Below are positions 1-8,448 of a DNA stretch of 64,000 nucleotides, one piece after another. This DNA is from Bordetella genomosp. 11 (GTDB lineage: Bacteria > Pseudomonadota > Gammaproteobacteria > Burkholderiales > Burkholderiaceae_B): the NCBI RefSeq assembly GCF_002261215.1, contig NZ_NEVS01000001.1:744001-808000 (forward strand), in the 5' to 3' direction. Each line of letters begins with the position of its first letter. The stretch's first letter is position 1. Position numbers and translations under genes: made by a program. Below the pieces are notes generated by a model. It ran no database searches. It worked only from the letters and a program-made list of their open reading frames with translations, and was not told the DNA's origin.

Positions 1-1
1 C

Positions 2-610
2 GACCTGACCAAGGTGTGGCCCAAGGGGGAGTTTCCGCTGATCGAAGTCGGCGTGATGGAGCTGAATCGCTATCCCGATAATTACTTCGCCGAAGTGGAA
101 CAGGCAGCATTTTCGCCGGCAAACGTAGTGCCGGGCATCGGCTTCTCGCCCGACAAGATGTTGCAGGCACGGCTGTTCTCGTACGGCGATGCGCAGCGCT
201 ATCGCCTGGGGGTGAACTTCAATCACATCCCGGTCAACGCGCCGCGTTGCCCGTTTCACAGCTACCATCGCGACGGCGCGATACGCACCGACGGCAACCT
301 GGGCGGCACGCCCAGCTACTGGCCCAACAGCAAGGGCGCGTGGATCGGCGACGATCCGTCGCTGCACGAGCCTGCGCTGGTGCTGGATGGCGCGGCCGCC
401 CACTGGGACCATCGCGTGGACGAGGATCATTACGAGCAGCCCGGTAATCTCTTCCGCTTGATGACGCCGGCCCAGCAGCAATTGCTGTTCGAGAACACGG
501 CGCGCGCCATGGGCGATGCGCGCGAGGAAGTGAAGCGGCGCCACATCGAGAACTGTTCCAAGGCGGACCCGGCCTACGGCGCCGGGGTGGCCAAGGCCCT
601 GGGCTTGTAG
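2..610 (+). CDS. Catalase, C-terminal part (5' end outside window)
   Basis: This is the last 202 residues of a heme catalase, which disproportionates hydrogen peroxide to water and oxygen. The reading frame is already open at base 2. The proximal heme-ligand motif RLFSYGD is present, with the Tyr codon at 182-184, preceded by the conserved [12 protein letters not shown] and followed by NFNHIPVN and HSYHRDG, which are hallmarks of typical monofunctional catalases. The protein ends shortly after the core, without a flavodoxin-like extension, so it belongs to the small-subunit type (KatA or KatB like). The family is usually about 480-500 residues, so more than half lies outside. It is convergent with the AraC-family gene that follows. 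Confidence 0.95.
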   Translation, partial: DLTKVWPKGEFPLIEVGVMELNRYPDNYFAEVEQAAFSPANVVPGIGFSPDKMLQARLFSYGDAQRYRLGVNFNHIPVNAPRCPFHSYHRDGAIRTDGNLGGTPSYWPNSKGAWIGDDPSLHEPALVLDGAAAHWDHRVDEDHYEQPGNLFRLMTPAQQQLLFENTARAMGDAREEVKRRHIENCSKADPAYGAGVAKALGL

Positions 611-651
611 GCGGCCGCGCGCATCGCGCAGCTTGCGCCGGGCGCGACGCG

Positions 652-1647
652 CTACGACGGGTCGCTGGATTCCGGCGGGCCGGCCTGCTGGCGGAAGCTG
701 GCCCGGTATTGGGCCGGTGTCACGCCCAGGCGCTGGCTGAAGACGATGCGCATTCTGTCCACGGTTCCGAAACCGCAATGGAAGGCAACCGCTTTCAAAG
801 GCCGGTCGCTGGCCTCCAGCATCATGCGCGCCGCGTCGATGCGCGCGCGCTGGACGAATTCATAGGGGGTAATGCCCGCCTCTTGCATGAAGTGGCGGGT
901 CAGGTTGCGAGGGCTCATGCCGACTGCCGCCGACAAGGACTGCAGGCTGTGCCGTCCACCGATACTTTCCATGACGAGGGCCTGTATGCGCGCCACGGGA
1001 GAGCCAGGATCGCAGGGAGCGGAAAGGTATGGGCTGAACTGGGATTGACCGCCCTGGCGCTGGGCAACCATCACCAATCGCTTGGCGACGGTCAATGCAA
1101 TGTCGTGGCCGTGGGTTTCCCCGATCAGCGCCAGGGCCAGGTCTATGCCCGCCGTGACCCCGGCGGACGTCACCAACTGCTGGTCGCGAAGGTAAATGGC
1201 GTCCGGCGACACCCGGGCCTGCGGGAATGTCCTCGACAGCTTCCGGGCATCCTGCCAATGCGTCGTGACTCGGTGCCCGTCGAGCAGCCCTGCGTAGCCC
1301 AGGGCAAACGCGCCGGTACAGACGGATCCGTACAGGCGGGATATTTCCGGAGCTTTGCGCAGCCAGGCCGTGAGGTCCGGATCGGGGGGCGCATCGGGCA
1401 TGGCCGGGCCGCCGGCAACCAGAAGAATGTCGAAGCCGCCCACGGCTTCGTCGAAACTGAGATCAGCCGTCAACTGTATCCGGTTGGAGGCCCGAAGCGG
1501 AGTACGGCGCGAGGCGACGAGTACGGTTTCGTAACGGTCGGCCTGGGGCAGATGTGCATTGGCCTCGTGAAAGGCGTCGACGGGGCCGGCCACATCCAAA
1601 GCCTGCACGCCTTCGTGGATAACGATGGCCACTCGCCTTGCCGTCAT
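652..1647 (-). CDS. GlxA-type transcriptional regulator (DJ-1/PfpI domain plus AraC HTH)
   Basis: A 331-residue regulator. Residues about 1-190 form a DJ-1/PfpI-type amidotransferase-like sensor domain with the nucleophile-elbow cysteine in SVCTGAF, and the C-terminal 100 residues form the double helix-turn-helix of AraC/XylS regulators (SPRNLTRHF, then GFGTVDRMR). This matches the GlxA family, whose members often respond to choline, carnitine or other quaternary amines, but nothing here fixes the ligand. The ATG at 1647 was chosen over earlier in-frame starts because it has an AAGGAAAG ribosome site just upstream and begins exactly at the PfpI strand. It is convergent with the catalase gene. 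Confidence 0.9.
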   Translation of the reverse strand: MTARRVAIVIHEGVQALDVAGPVDAFHEANAHLPQADRYETVLVASRRTPLRASNRIQLTADLSFDEAVGGFDILLVAGGPAMPDAPPDPDLTAWLRKAPEISRLYGSVCTGAFALGYAGLLDGHRVTTHWQDARKLSRTFPQARVSPDAIYLRDQQLVTSAGVTAGIDLALALIGETHGHDIALTVAKRLVMVAQRQGGQSQFSPYLSAPCDPGSPVARIQALVMESIGGRHSLQSLSAAVGMSPRNLTRHFMQEAGITPYEFVQRARIDAARMMLEASDRPLKAVAFHCGFGTVDRMRIVFSQRLGVTPAQYRASFRQQAGPPESSDPS

Positions 1648-1808
1648 GGGCGCCTTTCCTTGTCCGAAGCCGTTCGATCCCGGCCCTTCGAAGCGCCGTT
1701 GTGCATGCCGGGGCGTCCGTGACGCCGCGTTGATCGGTGATGTCCCATATGTCTTGAAGCCCGATGTTTGGGCTCGATGGTGTCGGTATGCGCGAGGATC
1801 GATTGTAA

Positions 1809-2087
1809 TTGTGGCGAATCCCCGCGAGCGCGCTGGCTGGTCCACGCCGCATATCCGCACCCCTGTACCGCGATCTGGCACTGGTGCGCTTCGCCGAAGC
1901 CTTGCGCCAACGGGAGGCGAAATGCCCCATGGGGCGGCAGGGCACGTGCTGGGACGTCGCCCGCGCGGCCCTGTTCCCGGCTTCGGATGACGCGGCCTAT
2001 GTCACGGGCACGTTGCTCATGGTGGATGGCGGAGCCTCGATCCGACCTAAGCCCCGATCTTCTTGTAGAAGAAGGTTGTCGCTGTAA
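1809..2087 (+). pseudogene. Remnant of a short-chain dehydrogenase, C-terminal end only
   Basis: In this frame the translation reads like the last 50-60 residues of an SDR: CPMGRQGT, then DVARAALFPASDDAAYVTG, then VDGGASIR. These are the helix and strand that close the SDR fold and the usual terminus. No glycine-rich NAD site, no Ser-Tyr-Lys triad and no credible start is found upstream, where the AraC-family gene reads the other way. The frame then runs on out of homology into the 3' end of the acetyltransferase gene on the opposite strand. It is best read as a deletion scar rather than a working gene. Confidence 0.7.
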
Positions 2088-2577
2088 GGCCCCCGTACGC
2101 TTTCAAGGCGTAATCGGGAATCACCCCCGCACGCGTCCAGCCGGAACGCTCATAGATCCGCTCGGCATCGCTTCCCGTTTCGGTGTCCAGCACCAGCAAG
2201 GTGCGCCCGGCGGCCGCGGCGGCGATATCGACTTCCGCCATCAGCCTGCCGGCAATGCCCAGGCGTCGAAAATCGCGATGGACCAGCAGCTTCGAGACAT
2301 CCGCCCGATGCTGCTGGTTCTCGGGTTGTCCGATGACGAGCTGCACGGTGCCCATGATCCGCCCATCGGATTCGGCGACAAGCAGGATACGGTCGCCGCG
2401 CGCGATTCCGTCGGCAACATTCATCCAGAATTGGATGGCTCGCGACATGTCCAGCGGTGCCATAAAGCTGACGGAGGCGCCGCCGGCGACGCAATCCACC
2501 AGCACTTCGGCCAGCGCCCCGGCCAGGCTGGGGGCTTCGTCCGCGCCGACAATGCGGATTCTTGCTTGGGAGGTCAT
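2047..2577 (-). CDS. GNAT family N-acetyltransferase
   Basis: A 176-residue Gcn5-related acetyltransferase that transfers the acetyl group of acetyl-CoA to an unknown amine. The acetyl-CoA pyrophosphate loop is visible as HRDFRRLGIAGRLM (motif A), followed by the motif B region LVLDTETGSDAERIYERSGW. It lies one base downstream of the XRE-cupin regulator on the same strand, so the two are surely co-transcribed. Such a pair is commonly a self-regulated detoxification unit in this family, but the substrate cannot be read from the sequence. The 3' end overlaps the SDR remnant on the other strand. Confidence 0.88.
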   Translation of the reverse strand: MTSQARIRIVGADEAPSLAGALAEVLVDCVAGGASVSFMAPLDMSRAIQFWMNVADGIARGDRILLVAESDGRIMGTVQLVIGQPENQQHRADVSKLLVHRDFRRLGIAGRLMAEVDIAAAAAGRTLLVLDTETGSDAERIYERSGWTRAGVIPDYALKAYGGLTATTFFYKKIGA

Positions 2578-2578
2578 C

Positions 2579-3154
2579 TCAGATTCCTTTGTGGGACAGC
2601 GTCGTCAAGGCCACCAGGTAGCGGGCCGTTATGGGGCCCGGGTTATGGAATGTCGTAGGCTGGTCCAGTTTCATGGTCAGGCAGTCGCCTTTTTCCAGTA
2701 GCCAGGTCGTTTCGCCGATACGCAGCTCCATCGTTCCGCGAATGACCCACACCTGCTGCATCACGTCGGACTCCTGCAGCGCGGTTTCGTACGAGACGCG
2801 CTGGCCGGCCGGAAAGTGGATCTCGACCAACTGGGTCGGGGATGGGATCGCCGCCGAAAGGTGGCGCCGCACATATCCGGACGCCGGGTCGGTCCAGACC
2901 GTTTGGTCGGCGGCGCGGGAGACCGGCGAGGGGCTTTCTTCAGGGGCGTGCCGCTCGAACAACGATGCGAGCGGGACATGAAGTGCCGCGGCGAGCTTGT
3001 CCAGCACCAGGGCGGTCGGGCTGCTTTCACCGCGCTCGATCAACGAGATGGCGGATCGGCTTACCCCGCTGCGATCGGCCAGTACATCGAGCGACCAGGA
3101 GCGTTCGCTGCGCAAGGCCCGGATACGCGCGGCGATAAGCTGGTTGATGTCCAT
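2579..3154 (-). CDS. XRE-family transcriptional regulator with cupin domain
   Basis: A 191-residue regulator. Residues 5-60 are a lambda-repressor-type helix-turn-helix (LDVLADRSGVSRSAISLIERG) and residues about 105-185 are a small beta-barrel cupin (METALQESDVMQQVWVI region, then LEKGDCL). This is the PuuR/SutR-like architecture in which the cupin binds a small ligand. The ATG at 3154 is the only start that begins at the HTH. It heads a two-gene operon with the acetyltransferase. An inverted repeat at 3160-3195 immediately upstream is the likely autoregulatory operator. Confidence 0.9.
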   Translation of the reverse strand: MDINQLIAARIRALRSERSWSLDVLADRSGVSRSAISLIERGESSPTALVLDKLAAALHVPLASLFERHAPEESPSPVSRAADQTVWTDPASGYVRRHLSAAIPSPTQLVEIHFPAGQRVSYETALQESDVMQQVWVIRGTMELRIGETTWLLEKGDCLTMKLDQPTTFHNPGPITARYLVALTTLSHKGI

Positions 3155-3159
3155 CGATA

Positions 3160-3195
3160 TCCATAAAACTAGAATTTCTTATCTATTTTTATGGA
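3160..3195. promoter_or_regulatory. AT-rich inverted repeat, probable XRE-cupin operator
   Basis: Two perfect 9-bp arms, TCCATAAAA (3160-3168) and TTTTATGGA (3187-3195), are separated by an AT-rich 18-bp spacer in otherwise GC-rich DNA. The site begins six bases upstream of the XRE start codon, where bound protein would block its own transcription. Autoregulation is inferred from position. Confidence 0.55.
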
Positions 3196-3302
3196 GGGCG
3201 CGTGTTCCGTCAATCCTTCAGCGCCCACGTGCCAGATCGCGCGCCCTGCGGATTCACCCCGATGCGGGCGCCAGCGCGAGCATGGAGCAGACAGAAAATT
3301 TC

Positions 3303-3331
3303 TTGACAGCCAACCTACTAGTAGGCAGAAT
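3303..3331 (+). promoter_or_regulatory. Sigma70-like promoter of the TetR gene with operator in the spacer
   Basis: A consensus -35 TTGACA (3303-3308), exactly 17 bp of spacer, and a -10-like CAGAAT (3326-3331). The perfect 12-bp palindrome CCTACTAGTAGG occupies 3314-3325, filling the 3' part of the spacer, so a bound repressor would exclude RNA polymerase. Transcription would start about seven bases after the -10, which is the ATG at 3338. The mRNA may therefore be leaderless, consistent with the absence of a ribosome site. Confidence 0.65.
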
Positions 3332-3337
3332 TCGGCC

Positions 3338-3922
3338 ATGGAACAACTTTCATCCACCGCCGAGGAAATTCTCGCCTGCACGCGCGCCCTGATCATCGCG
3401 GGCGGCTACAAGAGCTTCAGCTATGCCGATGTGGCCGAGGTTGTCGGGATACGCAAGGCCAGCATCCATCATCACTTTCCCAGCAAAGTCGACCTTGTCC
3501 GTGTCCTGTTGGCCCGCTACCGCGAGGAGGCCCAAACCGGCGTGGCCGCGCTGGAACGCAATGTGGCGGATCCGTTCGACCAGTTGACCAACTATGTCGG
3601 GTACTGGGAAGCCTGTATCGAAGAAGGAACGGCATCGTTCTGCATTGGTGCCTTGCTGGCCAGCGAACTTCCTGTGCTGCCTGAAGAAGTGGCGGTGGAA
3701 GTCCGAGCGCATTTCCGCTTTCTTGCCTCCTGGCTGCAGTCGGTTCTGGAGCGCGGCAAGCAACAGGGCCGCATCCATCTGATGGCCGCGCCCAGGGCGG
3801 AAGCCGAGAGTTTCCTGGCGACCGTCCACGGCGCGATGCTGTCCGCGCGGGCCTATGGCGATCCGAAGATGTTCGGCGTGATTACCAAGCCGCTGCTGGA
3901 CCGGCTGGCCGTGCGGCACTGA
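3338..3922 (+). CDS. TetR/AcrR family transcriptional regulator
   Basis: A 194-residue repressor with the TetR DNA-binding domain at residues 5-52 (YADVAEVVGIRKASIHHHFPSK) and a helical ligand-binding domain behind it. The start is set at ATG 3338. The frame is open further upstream, but that extension has no homology and crosses the promoter. The gene carries a palindromic operator in its own promoter, and a 10-of-12 match to it precedes the next gene, so it probably represses both itself and the DUF308 membrane protein. The inducer is unknown. Confidence 0.92.
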   Translation: MEQLSSTAEEILACTRALIIAGGYKSFSYADVAEVVGIRKASIHHHFPSKVDLVRVLLARYREEAQTGVAALERNVADPFDQLTNYVGYWEACIEEGTASFCIGALLASELPVLPEEVAVEVRAHFRFLASWLQSVLERGKQQGRIHLMAAPRAEAESFLATVHGAMLSARAYGDPKMFGVITKPLLDRLAVRH

Positions 3923-4038
3923 GGCGGCCCTGCCTCCGCCGGGGCCGTAAAGGTTGCCGACACCCGGCATTAGGAATTTAACCGTATCGAAGCATCGGCG
4001 ACCCTTCGCCGGAAGGTCTCAAGCGAGGCTTTTACCTA

Positions 4039-4050
4039 CCAACTAGAAGG
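4039..4050 (+). promoter_or_regulatory. Second TetR operator-like site before the DUF308 gene
   Basis: CCAACTAGAAGG matches the palindrome in the TetR promoter (CCTACTAGTAGG) at 10 of 12 positions. It sits inside a wider inverted repeat (TTACCT at 4032-4037, AGGTAA at 4048-4053) and directly abuts the AAGGAG ribosome site of the gene starting at 4064. This suggests common control of both genes by the TetR protein. Confidence 0.55.
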
Positions 4051-4063
4051 TAAGGAGATTTAC

Positions 4064-4648
4064 ATGAACGACGTATCCCTTGGCTCGTCCGTCCATAGCC
4101 AGGAAAGCTGGCTAAAACGCTATTACTTCATCCGGGCCGTCTTTTCCATCGCATGGGTGGCGGCCGCCTTCACGGTGGCCCAGTCCTCCGCGTTCGTTGC
4201 CGCGGTCCTGCTGGTTGTCTATCCGGCGTGGGACGCCGCCGCGAATTACCTCGATGCATCGCGCAGCGGCGGCGTGGCCGACAACCACACCCAGGCGATC
4301 AACATCATGGTGAGCGCGGCGACGGTCGTGGCGGTGGTGGCGGCATTGCAGATCGATATGAACTGGGTGCTGGGTGTCTTTGGCATATGGGCGATCCTGG
4401 CTGGCTTGCTGCAACTCGCGACGGCGCTGCGCCGCTGGAAACGCCATGGAGCACAGTGGGCCATGGTGCTCAGCGGCGCGCAGTCCGCATTGGCGGGCGG
4501 GTTCTTCATCCGCCAGGCACTATTGCCCGCGGTCCCGAATATCGGCAATATCGCCGGCTACGCAGCCGTGGGCGCCCTCTACTTCCTGATATCGGCTGTC
4601 TGGCTGGTCGTGGCCGGGCATCGGCGTGGCGGCAGGCAAGCCGCCTGA
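4064..4648 (+). CDS. DUF308/HdeD-like integral membrane protein
   Basis: A 194-residue inner-membrane protein of about six hydrophobic helices (for example VFSIAWVAAAFTVAQ, NIMVSAATVVAVVAAL, VLGVFGIWAILAGLLQLAT, AAVGALYFLISAVWLVV). The layout and the Trp/Gly-rich helix ends resemble DUF308 proteins, which are linked to acid or stress resistance in HdeD but have no known biochemical activity. A strong AAGGAG ribosome site precedes ATG 4064. It follows the TetR gene by 141 bp on the same strand and carries a copy of that gene's operator, so it is the likely target of regulation. Confidence 0.8.
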   Translation: MNDVSLGSSVHSQESWLKRYYFIRAVFSIAWVAAAFTVAQSSAFVAAVLLVVYPAWDAAANYLDASRSGGVADNHTQAINIMVSAATVVAVVAALQIDMNWVLGVFGIWAILAGLLQLATALRRWKRHGAQWAMVLSGAQSALAGGFFIRQALLPAVPNIGNIAGYAAVGALYFLISAVWLVVAGHRRGGRQAA

Positions 4649-4705
4649 AGCAGCCGGGCACCGGCTTGGGCTGGGGAGGGACGATGAACCAGACCGGAGG
4701 AAAAG

Positions 4706-5188
4706 TTGGATCGACACGCCGTATCGCAGATGTCCGAGCAGTTGCGCATCGATGTCGCGGCCGTGCAGGATGTGCCGGGTATTCGCGACATCGTTGCGTC
4801 GGCATATTCGAAGTACATCGAACGCATTGGCAAGCTTCCCGCGCCCATGACCGCCGATTACGAACGCCTGGTCCAAGAGGGCAGGATGTTCGTATTGAAG
4901 AAAGGCGAGCAACTGCTGGGCGCGATTCTTATCGCACGGGAAGGCGATGCGATCACGGTGGGCAACCTTTGCGTAGCGCCCGCGGCCCAAGGCAAGGGGT
5001 ACGGGCGACTGCTGATGGAACACGCCGAGAAAATGGCAAGGGCGCTGCATCTGGCTGCCGTCACGCTGTACACCAATGAAAAGATGCACGAGAACATCGC
5101 GTTGTATTCGAAACTCGGTTTCGTGGAAGTCGATCGAAGGACAGCCGACGGATATGCCCGTGTGTACTTTCGCAAGGCGTTGCCCTGA
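4706..5188 (+). CDS. GNAT family N-acetyltransferase (TTG start)
   Basis: A 160-residue acetyltransferase. Motif A is textbook: NLCVAPAAQGKGYGRLLMEHAE, about residues 93-114, with the QGKGYG acetyl-CoA loop, followed by LYTNEKMHENIALYSKLGFVE of motif B. The start is a TTG at 4706 with a perfectly placed GGAGG (4696-4700). An ATG at 4730 is the alternative and would remove eight residues without damaging the fold. It lies 57 bp behind the DUF308 gene and may be co-transcribed with it. The substrate is unknown. Confidence 0.88.
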   Translation: MDRHAVSQMSEQLRIDVAAVQDVPGIRDIVASAYSKYIERIGKLPAPMTADYERLVQEGRMFVLKKGEQLLGAILIAREGDAITVGNLCVAPAAQGKGYGRLLMEHAEKMARALHLAAVTLYTNEKMHENIALYSKLGFVEVDRRTADGYARVYFRKALP

Positions 5189-5384
5189 TCCTGTCGCCAT
5201 CGGACGGACGGCCCGCCGCCGGATGAATCCGCCCCGTGACGGCGGGTTCAGCTCGTTGTAGGCGATGGCCGCCATGTGCCACATGTTCACAGAAAATTGA
5301 CACTCGGGGAGTCCGCGCGGGGCTAGCATCTGCACGAAGGTGGCGTCGATCGAATAACCGCCGCCTCAAAGGAGACATAGCCGC

Positions 5385-6737
5385 ATGAGACAAGCAGAAA
5401 CCCTCTGGGCAAGGCCGGCGTCCTGGCGAGCCAACCTTACCGCCAAGCATTGGCGCACGCTCAACGGCGCCTTCCTGGGATGGATCTTCGATGGCTACGA
5501 GGCCCTGGCGCTGGTCGTCGTGCTGCCCTCCTTGTTGCATGGTTTGCTGCGGCCGGACCAGATGGCCTCGTTGCCGGTGTATGGCGGTGTCGTGATCGGC
5601 ATCACGCTGCTCGGATGGGGCATCGGCGGACTGGTTGGCGGGACGCTCGCCGACTATGTCGGGCGCAAGCGCATGATGATGTGGTCGGTGCTGCTGTACG
5701 GACTGCTGACGGGCCTGACTGCTTTCGCGCAGGACATCTGGCAGGTCAGCGCGTTGCGCCTGCTGACCGGCCTTGCCATGGGCAGCGAGTGGAGCACAGG
5801 CATCGCACTGGTCGCCGAGACCTGGCCGCGCGAGGCGCGTGCAAAGGGGGCAGGTTTCCTGCAGTCGGGCTTCGGCTGGGGCACATTGCTGGCGGCCGTG
5901 ATCTGGTACGCCATGACCTCCTTCGATCCCTTTGGCGTGAACAACTGGCGCGCCATGTTCGTGTTGGGCGCGGTGCCCGCGCTGTTCGTGCTGTATCTGC
6001 GGCGGGGGGTGGAGGAATCCGAGCAGTGGATGAAGGCAGTCCGCAACAAGCAATGGAGCGCCACGGGCCAGGCCGCGCCGGCTACCCCGGGATACGGCGA
6101 CGGCAAGCGCCCCTTTACGCTCAAGCAATTGTTCAGCGAGCGCGAGGCCGTGCGCCGTATTTTGCTCACCACGGTGCTGTCCATCGCGGCCATCGTCGGC
6201 TGGTGGGCGGTGTCCAGTTGGCTGCCCGCGTACACGGCCGCTCTGGGGGCCGCCGGCCACGTCGCCGACCCGCAGGCGTGGGTGTCCCGTGTGTCGATCT
6301 CGTACACCCTGGGCGCCACCGCGGCCTACCTGGTATCGGGCTTCATCATCGATACGATCGGGCGGCGGATGTTCCTGTTCCTGACATTCGTGGGCTGTTT
6401 CCTGACCACGCTGGCCACTTATGGATGGGTGGGCAGCGTACAGAGCCTGATCCTGGTGGCGCCGGTCAACGGCTTCTTCACGCTGGGATGCGCCTTCGCC
6501 TGGCTGGCGATCTATCCGTCCGAACTGTTCACAGCCACGGTCCGTTCCACGGCGGTGAGCTTCGTGTTCAACTCCGCGCGGCTGATCGCCTGGGTGTTTC
6601 CCATCCTGTCGGGCCGGATGATCCAGGCCTTCGGTGGCGTGGCGCACGGTGCCCTGCTGATCGGTTACGTGTATCTCGTGGGGTTGGTGCTGCCCTGGTT
6701 CCTGCCGGAAACCCGCGACGCCGACCTGCCGCAATAG
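5385..6737 (+). CDS. MFS transporter, metabolite:H+ symporter type
   Basis: A 450-residue, 12-helix major facilitator carrier. The signature loop between helices 2 and 3 reads GGTLADYVGRKRMM (G-X-L-A-D-x-x-G-R-K/R), and its pair in the second half is SGFIIDTIGRRMF. An acidic first helix (WIFDGYEALAL) is typical of the aromatic-acid and metabolite:proton symporter group (AAHS/KgtP-like). The substrate is therefore probably an organic acid, but no catabolic gene adjoins it to prove that. An AAAGGAG ribosome site precedes ATG 5385. The 196-bp leader contains a TTGACA at 5297-5302 without a convincing -10. Confidence 0.9.
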   Translation: MRQAETLWARPASWRANLTAKHWRTLNGAFLGWIFDGYEALALVVVLPSLLHGLLRPDQMASLPVYGGVVIGITLLGWGIGGLVGGTLADYVGRKRMMMWSVLLYGLLTGLTAFAQDIWQVSALRLLTGLAMGSEWSTGIALVAETWPREARAKGAGFLQSGFGWGTLLAAVIWYAMTSFDPFGVNNWRAMFVLGAVPALFVLYLRRGVEESEQWMKAVRNKQWSATGQAAPATPGYGDGKRPFTLKQLFSEREAVRRILLTTVLSIAAIVGWWAVSSWLPAYTAALGAAGHVADPQAWVSRVSISYTLGATAAYLVSGFIIDTIGRRMFLFLTFVGCFLTTLATYGWVGSVQSLILVAPVNGFFTLGCAFAWLAIYPSELFTATVRSTAVSFVFNSARLIAWVFPILSGRMIQAFGGVAHGALLIGYVYLVGLVLPWFLPETRDADLPQ

Positions 6738-6823
6738 CGGTGCCGTGCGGTGAGTCCCGCGGCGTGAGCTTCCGAGTCGGGTAACCCAATAGAATAGGGC
6801 TCCGACTTCGAGGATCCGCCGCC

Positions 6824-7228
6824 TTGATCACCAACATCAGCATTCTCGTCCGCGACCGCTTGGGCCGCGTACTTCTGCAAATGCGCGACAGCAACGCCAC
6901 GAACGGCCCGCTCGCATGGAGCTTCTGGGGCGGCGCGGTCGAGGCCGGGGACGCCGACCACCGCCACACGGCGTCGCGCGAGCTGGAGGAGGAGCTGGGC
7001 GTCGTCGCCGATCCTGCGGACTTTATCGAGATAGGCCGTCGTACCGGTAGCGACGGCCAGGAGGCGCCATTGATGCTGCTGCCGCGTCCTGTCGAATGGG
7101 GCGAGTTCCGTGTGCTGGAAGGGGCGGGCGCGGGGTATTTCCAGCTCGACGAGATACGGCAGTTGCCGGTCACCCGGTCGGTAGCCTGGTACCTTGCCCA
7201 TAATCCGGGCGTTTTCCTGCGCGCCTGA
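6824..7228 (+). CDS. NUDIX hydrolase (TTG start)
   Basis: A 134-residue Nudix pyrophosphatase that splits nucleoside-diphosphate-X compounds. The Nudix box is recognisable as GGAVEAGD then RELEEELGV, but it has Asp where the first conserved Glu stands and one extra residue in the loop before REL. The catalytic RELEEELG helix is intact. The start is TTG 6824 with GAGGA at 6810-6814, and no in-frame ATG precedes the first strand. The C-terminal YFQLDEIRQLPVT is the usual closing helix. The substrate is not predictable. Confidence 0.85.
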   Translation: MITNISILVRDRLGRVLLQMRDSNATNGPLAWSFWGGAVEAGDADHRHTASRELEEELGVVADPADFIEIGRRTGSDGQEAPLMLLPRPVEWGEFRVLEGAGAGYFQLDEIRQLPVTRSVAWYLAHNPGVFLRA

Positions 7229-7320
7229 CCCGTCCGCATCGTGCGCTGGCGCGGTCGGCGGGTACATCCGTATGATAGGCCGCGACGGCGCGCGGGCGCC
7301 GCGAGAGCCGGAGAGCCTCC

Positions 7321-8076
7321 ATGGATTACCTGATATCGCTGGCCCAGCAACCTGCCGCCTGGATAGCCCTGGCAACCCTGATCGCCATGGAAGTCGTACT
7401 GGGCATCGACAATCTGATTTTCATCTCCATCCTGACCAACAAGCTGCCGGAATCGCAGCAGGCGCGCGGCCGGCGCATCGGCATCGGGCTGGCCCTCGGT
7501 CTGCGCCTGGGACTATTGGGTACGGTGGCGTTCATCGTGCAGCTGACCGAACCGTTGTTCGAGATATTCGGGCGCGGCATTTCGTGGCGCGACCTGATCC
7601 TGATCGCGGGGGGACTGTTCCTGGTCTGGAAGGCCACCAAGGAAATCCATCACCATGTCGACCCGGACCCCGGCGGCGATCTGTTCGAGGGCAAGGCGGC
7701 CACCATCGGCTTTGCCGCCGCCATCGGGCAGATACTGCTGCTGGATCTGGTGTTTTCCATCGACAGCATCATTACGGCGGTGGGGATGACCGAGCATATC
7801 CCCATCATGTTCATCGCGGTCATCGTCGCGGTGGCGGTCATGCTGCTCGCCGCCGACCCGCTGGCGCGCTTTATCCAGCGCAATCCGACGGTTGTCATGC
7901 TGGCCCTGGGTTTCCTGCTGATGATAGGCATGACGCTGATCGCCGAGGGGTTCGGCGCGCACGTGCCCAAGGGGTACATCTATGCCGCCATGGCGTTCTC
8001 GGCCCTGATCGAAGGCCTGAACCTGTTGGCCCGTCGCGCCAGAAGCAGGAGGATGCCGGCGGCGGGCAAGGAATGA
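7321..8076 (+). CDS. TerC family integral membrane protein
   Basis: A 251-residue membrane protein of the TerC/YgdQ group with about seven helices. Diagnostic features are the acidic intramembrane motifs [16 protein letters not shown] (residues 23-38) and [17 protein letters not shown] (about 140-156), thought to bind Mn or other divalent cations. Relatives export excess manganese (MntE-like/Alx role) or contribute to tellurite resistance. No CBS or transporter-associated domain follows, so this is the short form. GGAGAGCC at 7310-7317 serves as ribosome site. No yybP-ykoY riboswitch was recognised in the 92-bp leader. Confidence 0.92.
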   Translation: MDYLISLAQQPAAWIALATLIAMEVVLGIDNLIFISILTNKLPESQQARGRRIGIGLALGLRLGLLGTVAFIVQLTEPLFEIFGRGISWRDLILIAGGLFLVWKATKEIHHHVDPDPGGDLFEGKAATIGFAAAIGQILLLDLVFSIDSIITAVGMTEHIPIMFIAVIVAVAVMLLAADPLARFIQRNPTVVMLALGFLLMIGMTLIAEGFGAHVPKGYIYAAMAFSALIEGLNLLARRARSRRMPAAGKE

Positions 8077-8214
8077 CCGGGTTAGCCGATACCGCGCGCG
8101 CTGTCCGCATGTAGCTTCGCGCCGGCACGATCCGATGATGGCAAAATCCGCATGCGTGGGGCGGCCCGATACGGGGCGCGCCTTTTACGGCTTTACCTGA
8201 CTGAAGCACCCGGC

Positions 8215-8448
8215 ATGCAAACTATCCAATTCGACCTCGCGGCGGGCGCCCGCTACATTGAAGTGAACCAGCTGCTCAAAGTCGCGGGAGTCTGCGACAG
8301 TGGCGGCGCTGGCAAGGCCATGGTCGCCGATGGCATGGTCAGTGTGGACGGCGTACTGGAGACGCGCAAGACGGCGAAGATCCGCGCCGGGCAAACGGTG
8401 ACGTGCGCGGACGTGCGTATCGTGGTGCGTGAGGCGGCCGAGGCATGA
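8215..8448 (+). CDS. S4-domain RNA-binding protein, YbcJ-like
   Basis: A 77-residue protein made almost entirely of one S4 RNA-binding fold: YIEVNQLLKVAGVCDSGGAGKAMVADGMVSVDG, then the basic strand KTAKIRAGQTV. It matches the YbcJ/RlbA family of small S4 proteins linked to ribosome maturation. ATG 8215 was chosen because the family begins a few residues before this point. Its TGA overlaps the ATG of the next gene (ATGA at 8445-8448), so the two are translationally coupled. Confidence 0.88.
   Translation: MQTIQFDLAAGARYIEVNQLLKVAGVCDSGGAGKAMVADGMVSVDGVLETRKTAKIRAGQTVTCADVRIVVREAAEA

Noticed and set aside
3925..3947. CGGCCC/GGGCCG hairpin after the TetR gene
   Set aside because: Stem of six pairs without a U-run, in GC-rich DNA; chance cannot be excluded.
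5297..5329. TTGACA followed by TAGCAT as a promoter of the MFS gene
   Set aside because: The spacing of 21 bp is too long for a sigma70 promoter, and no better -10 was found.
5061..6734. Minus-strand frame opposite the MFS gene
   Set aside because: Composition rich in Gln/His/Arg with no domain; an antisense artefact of the MFS gene.
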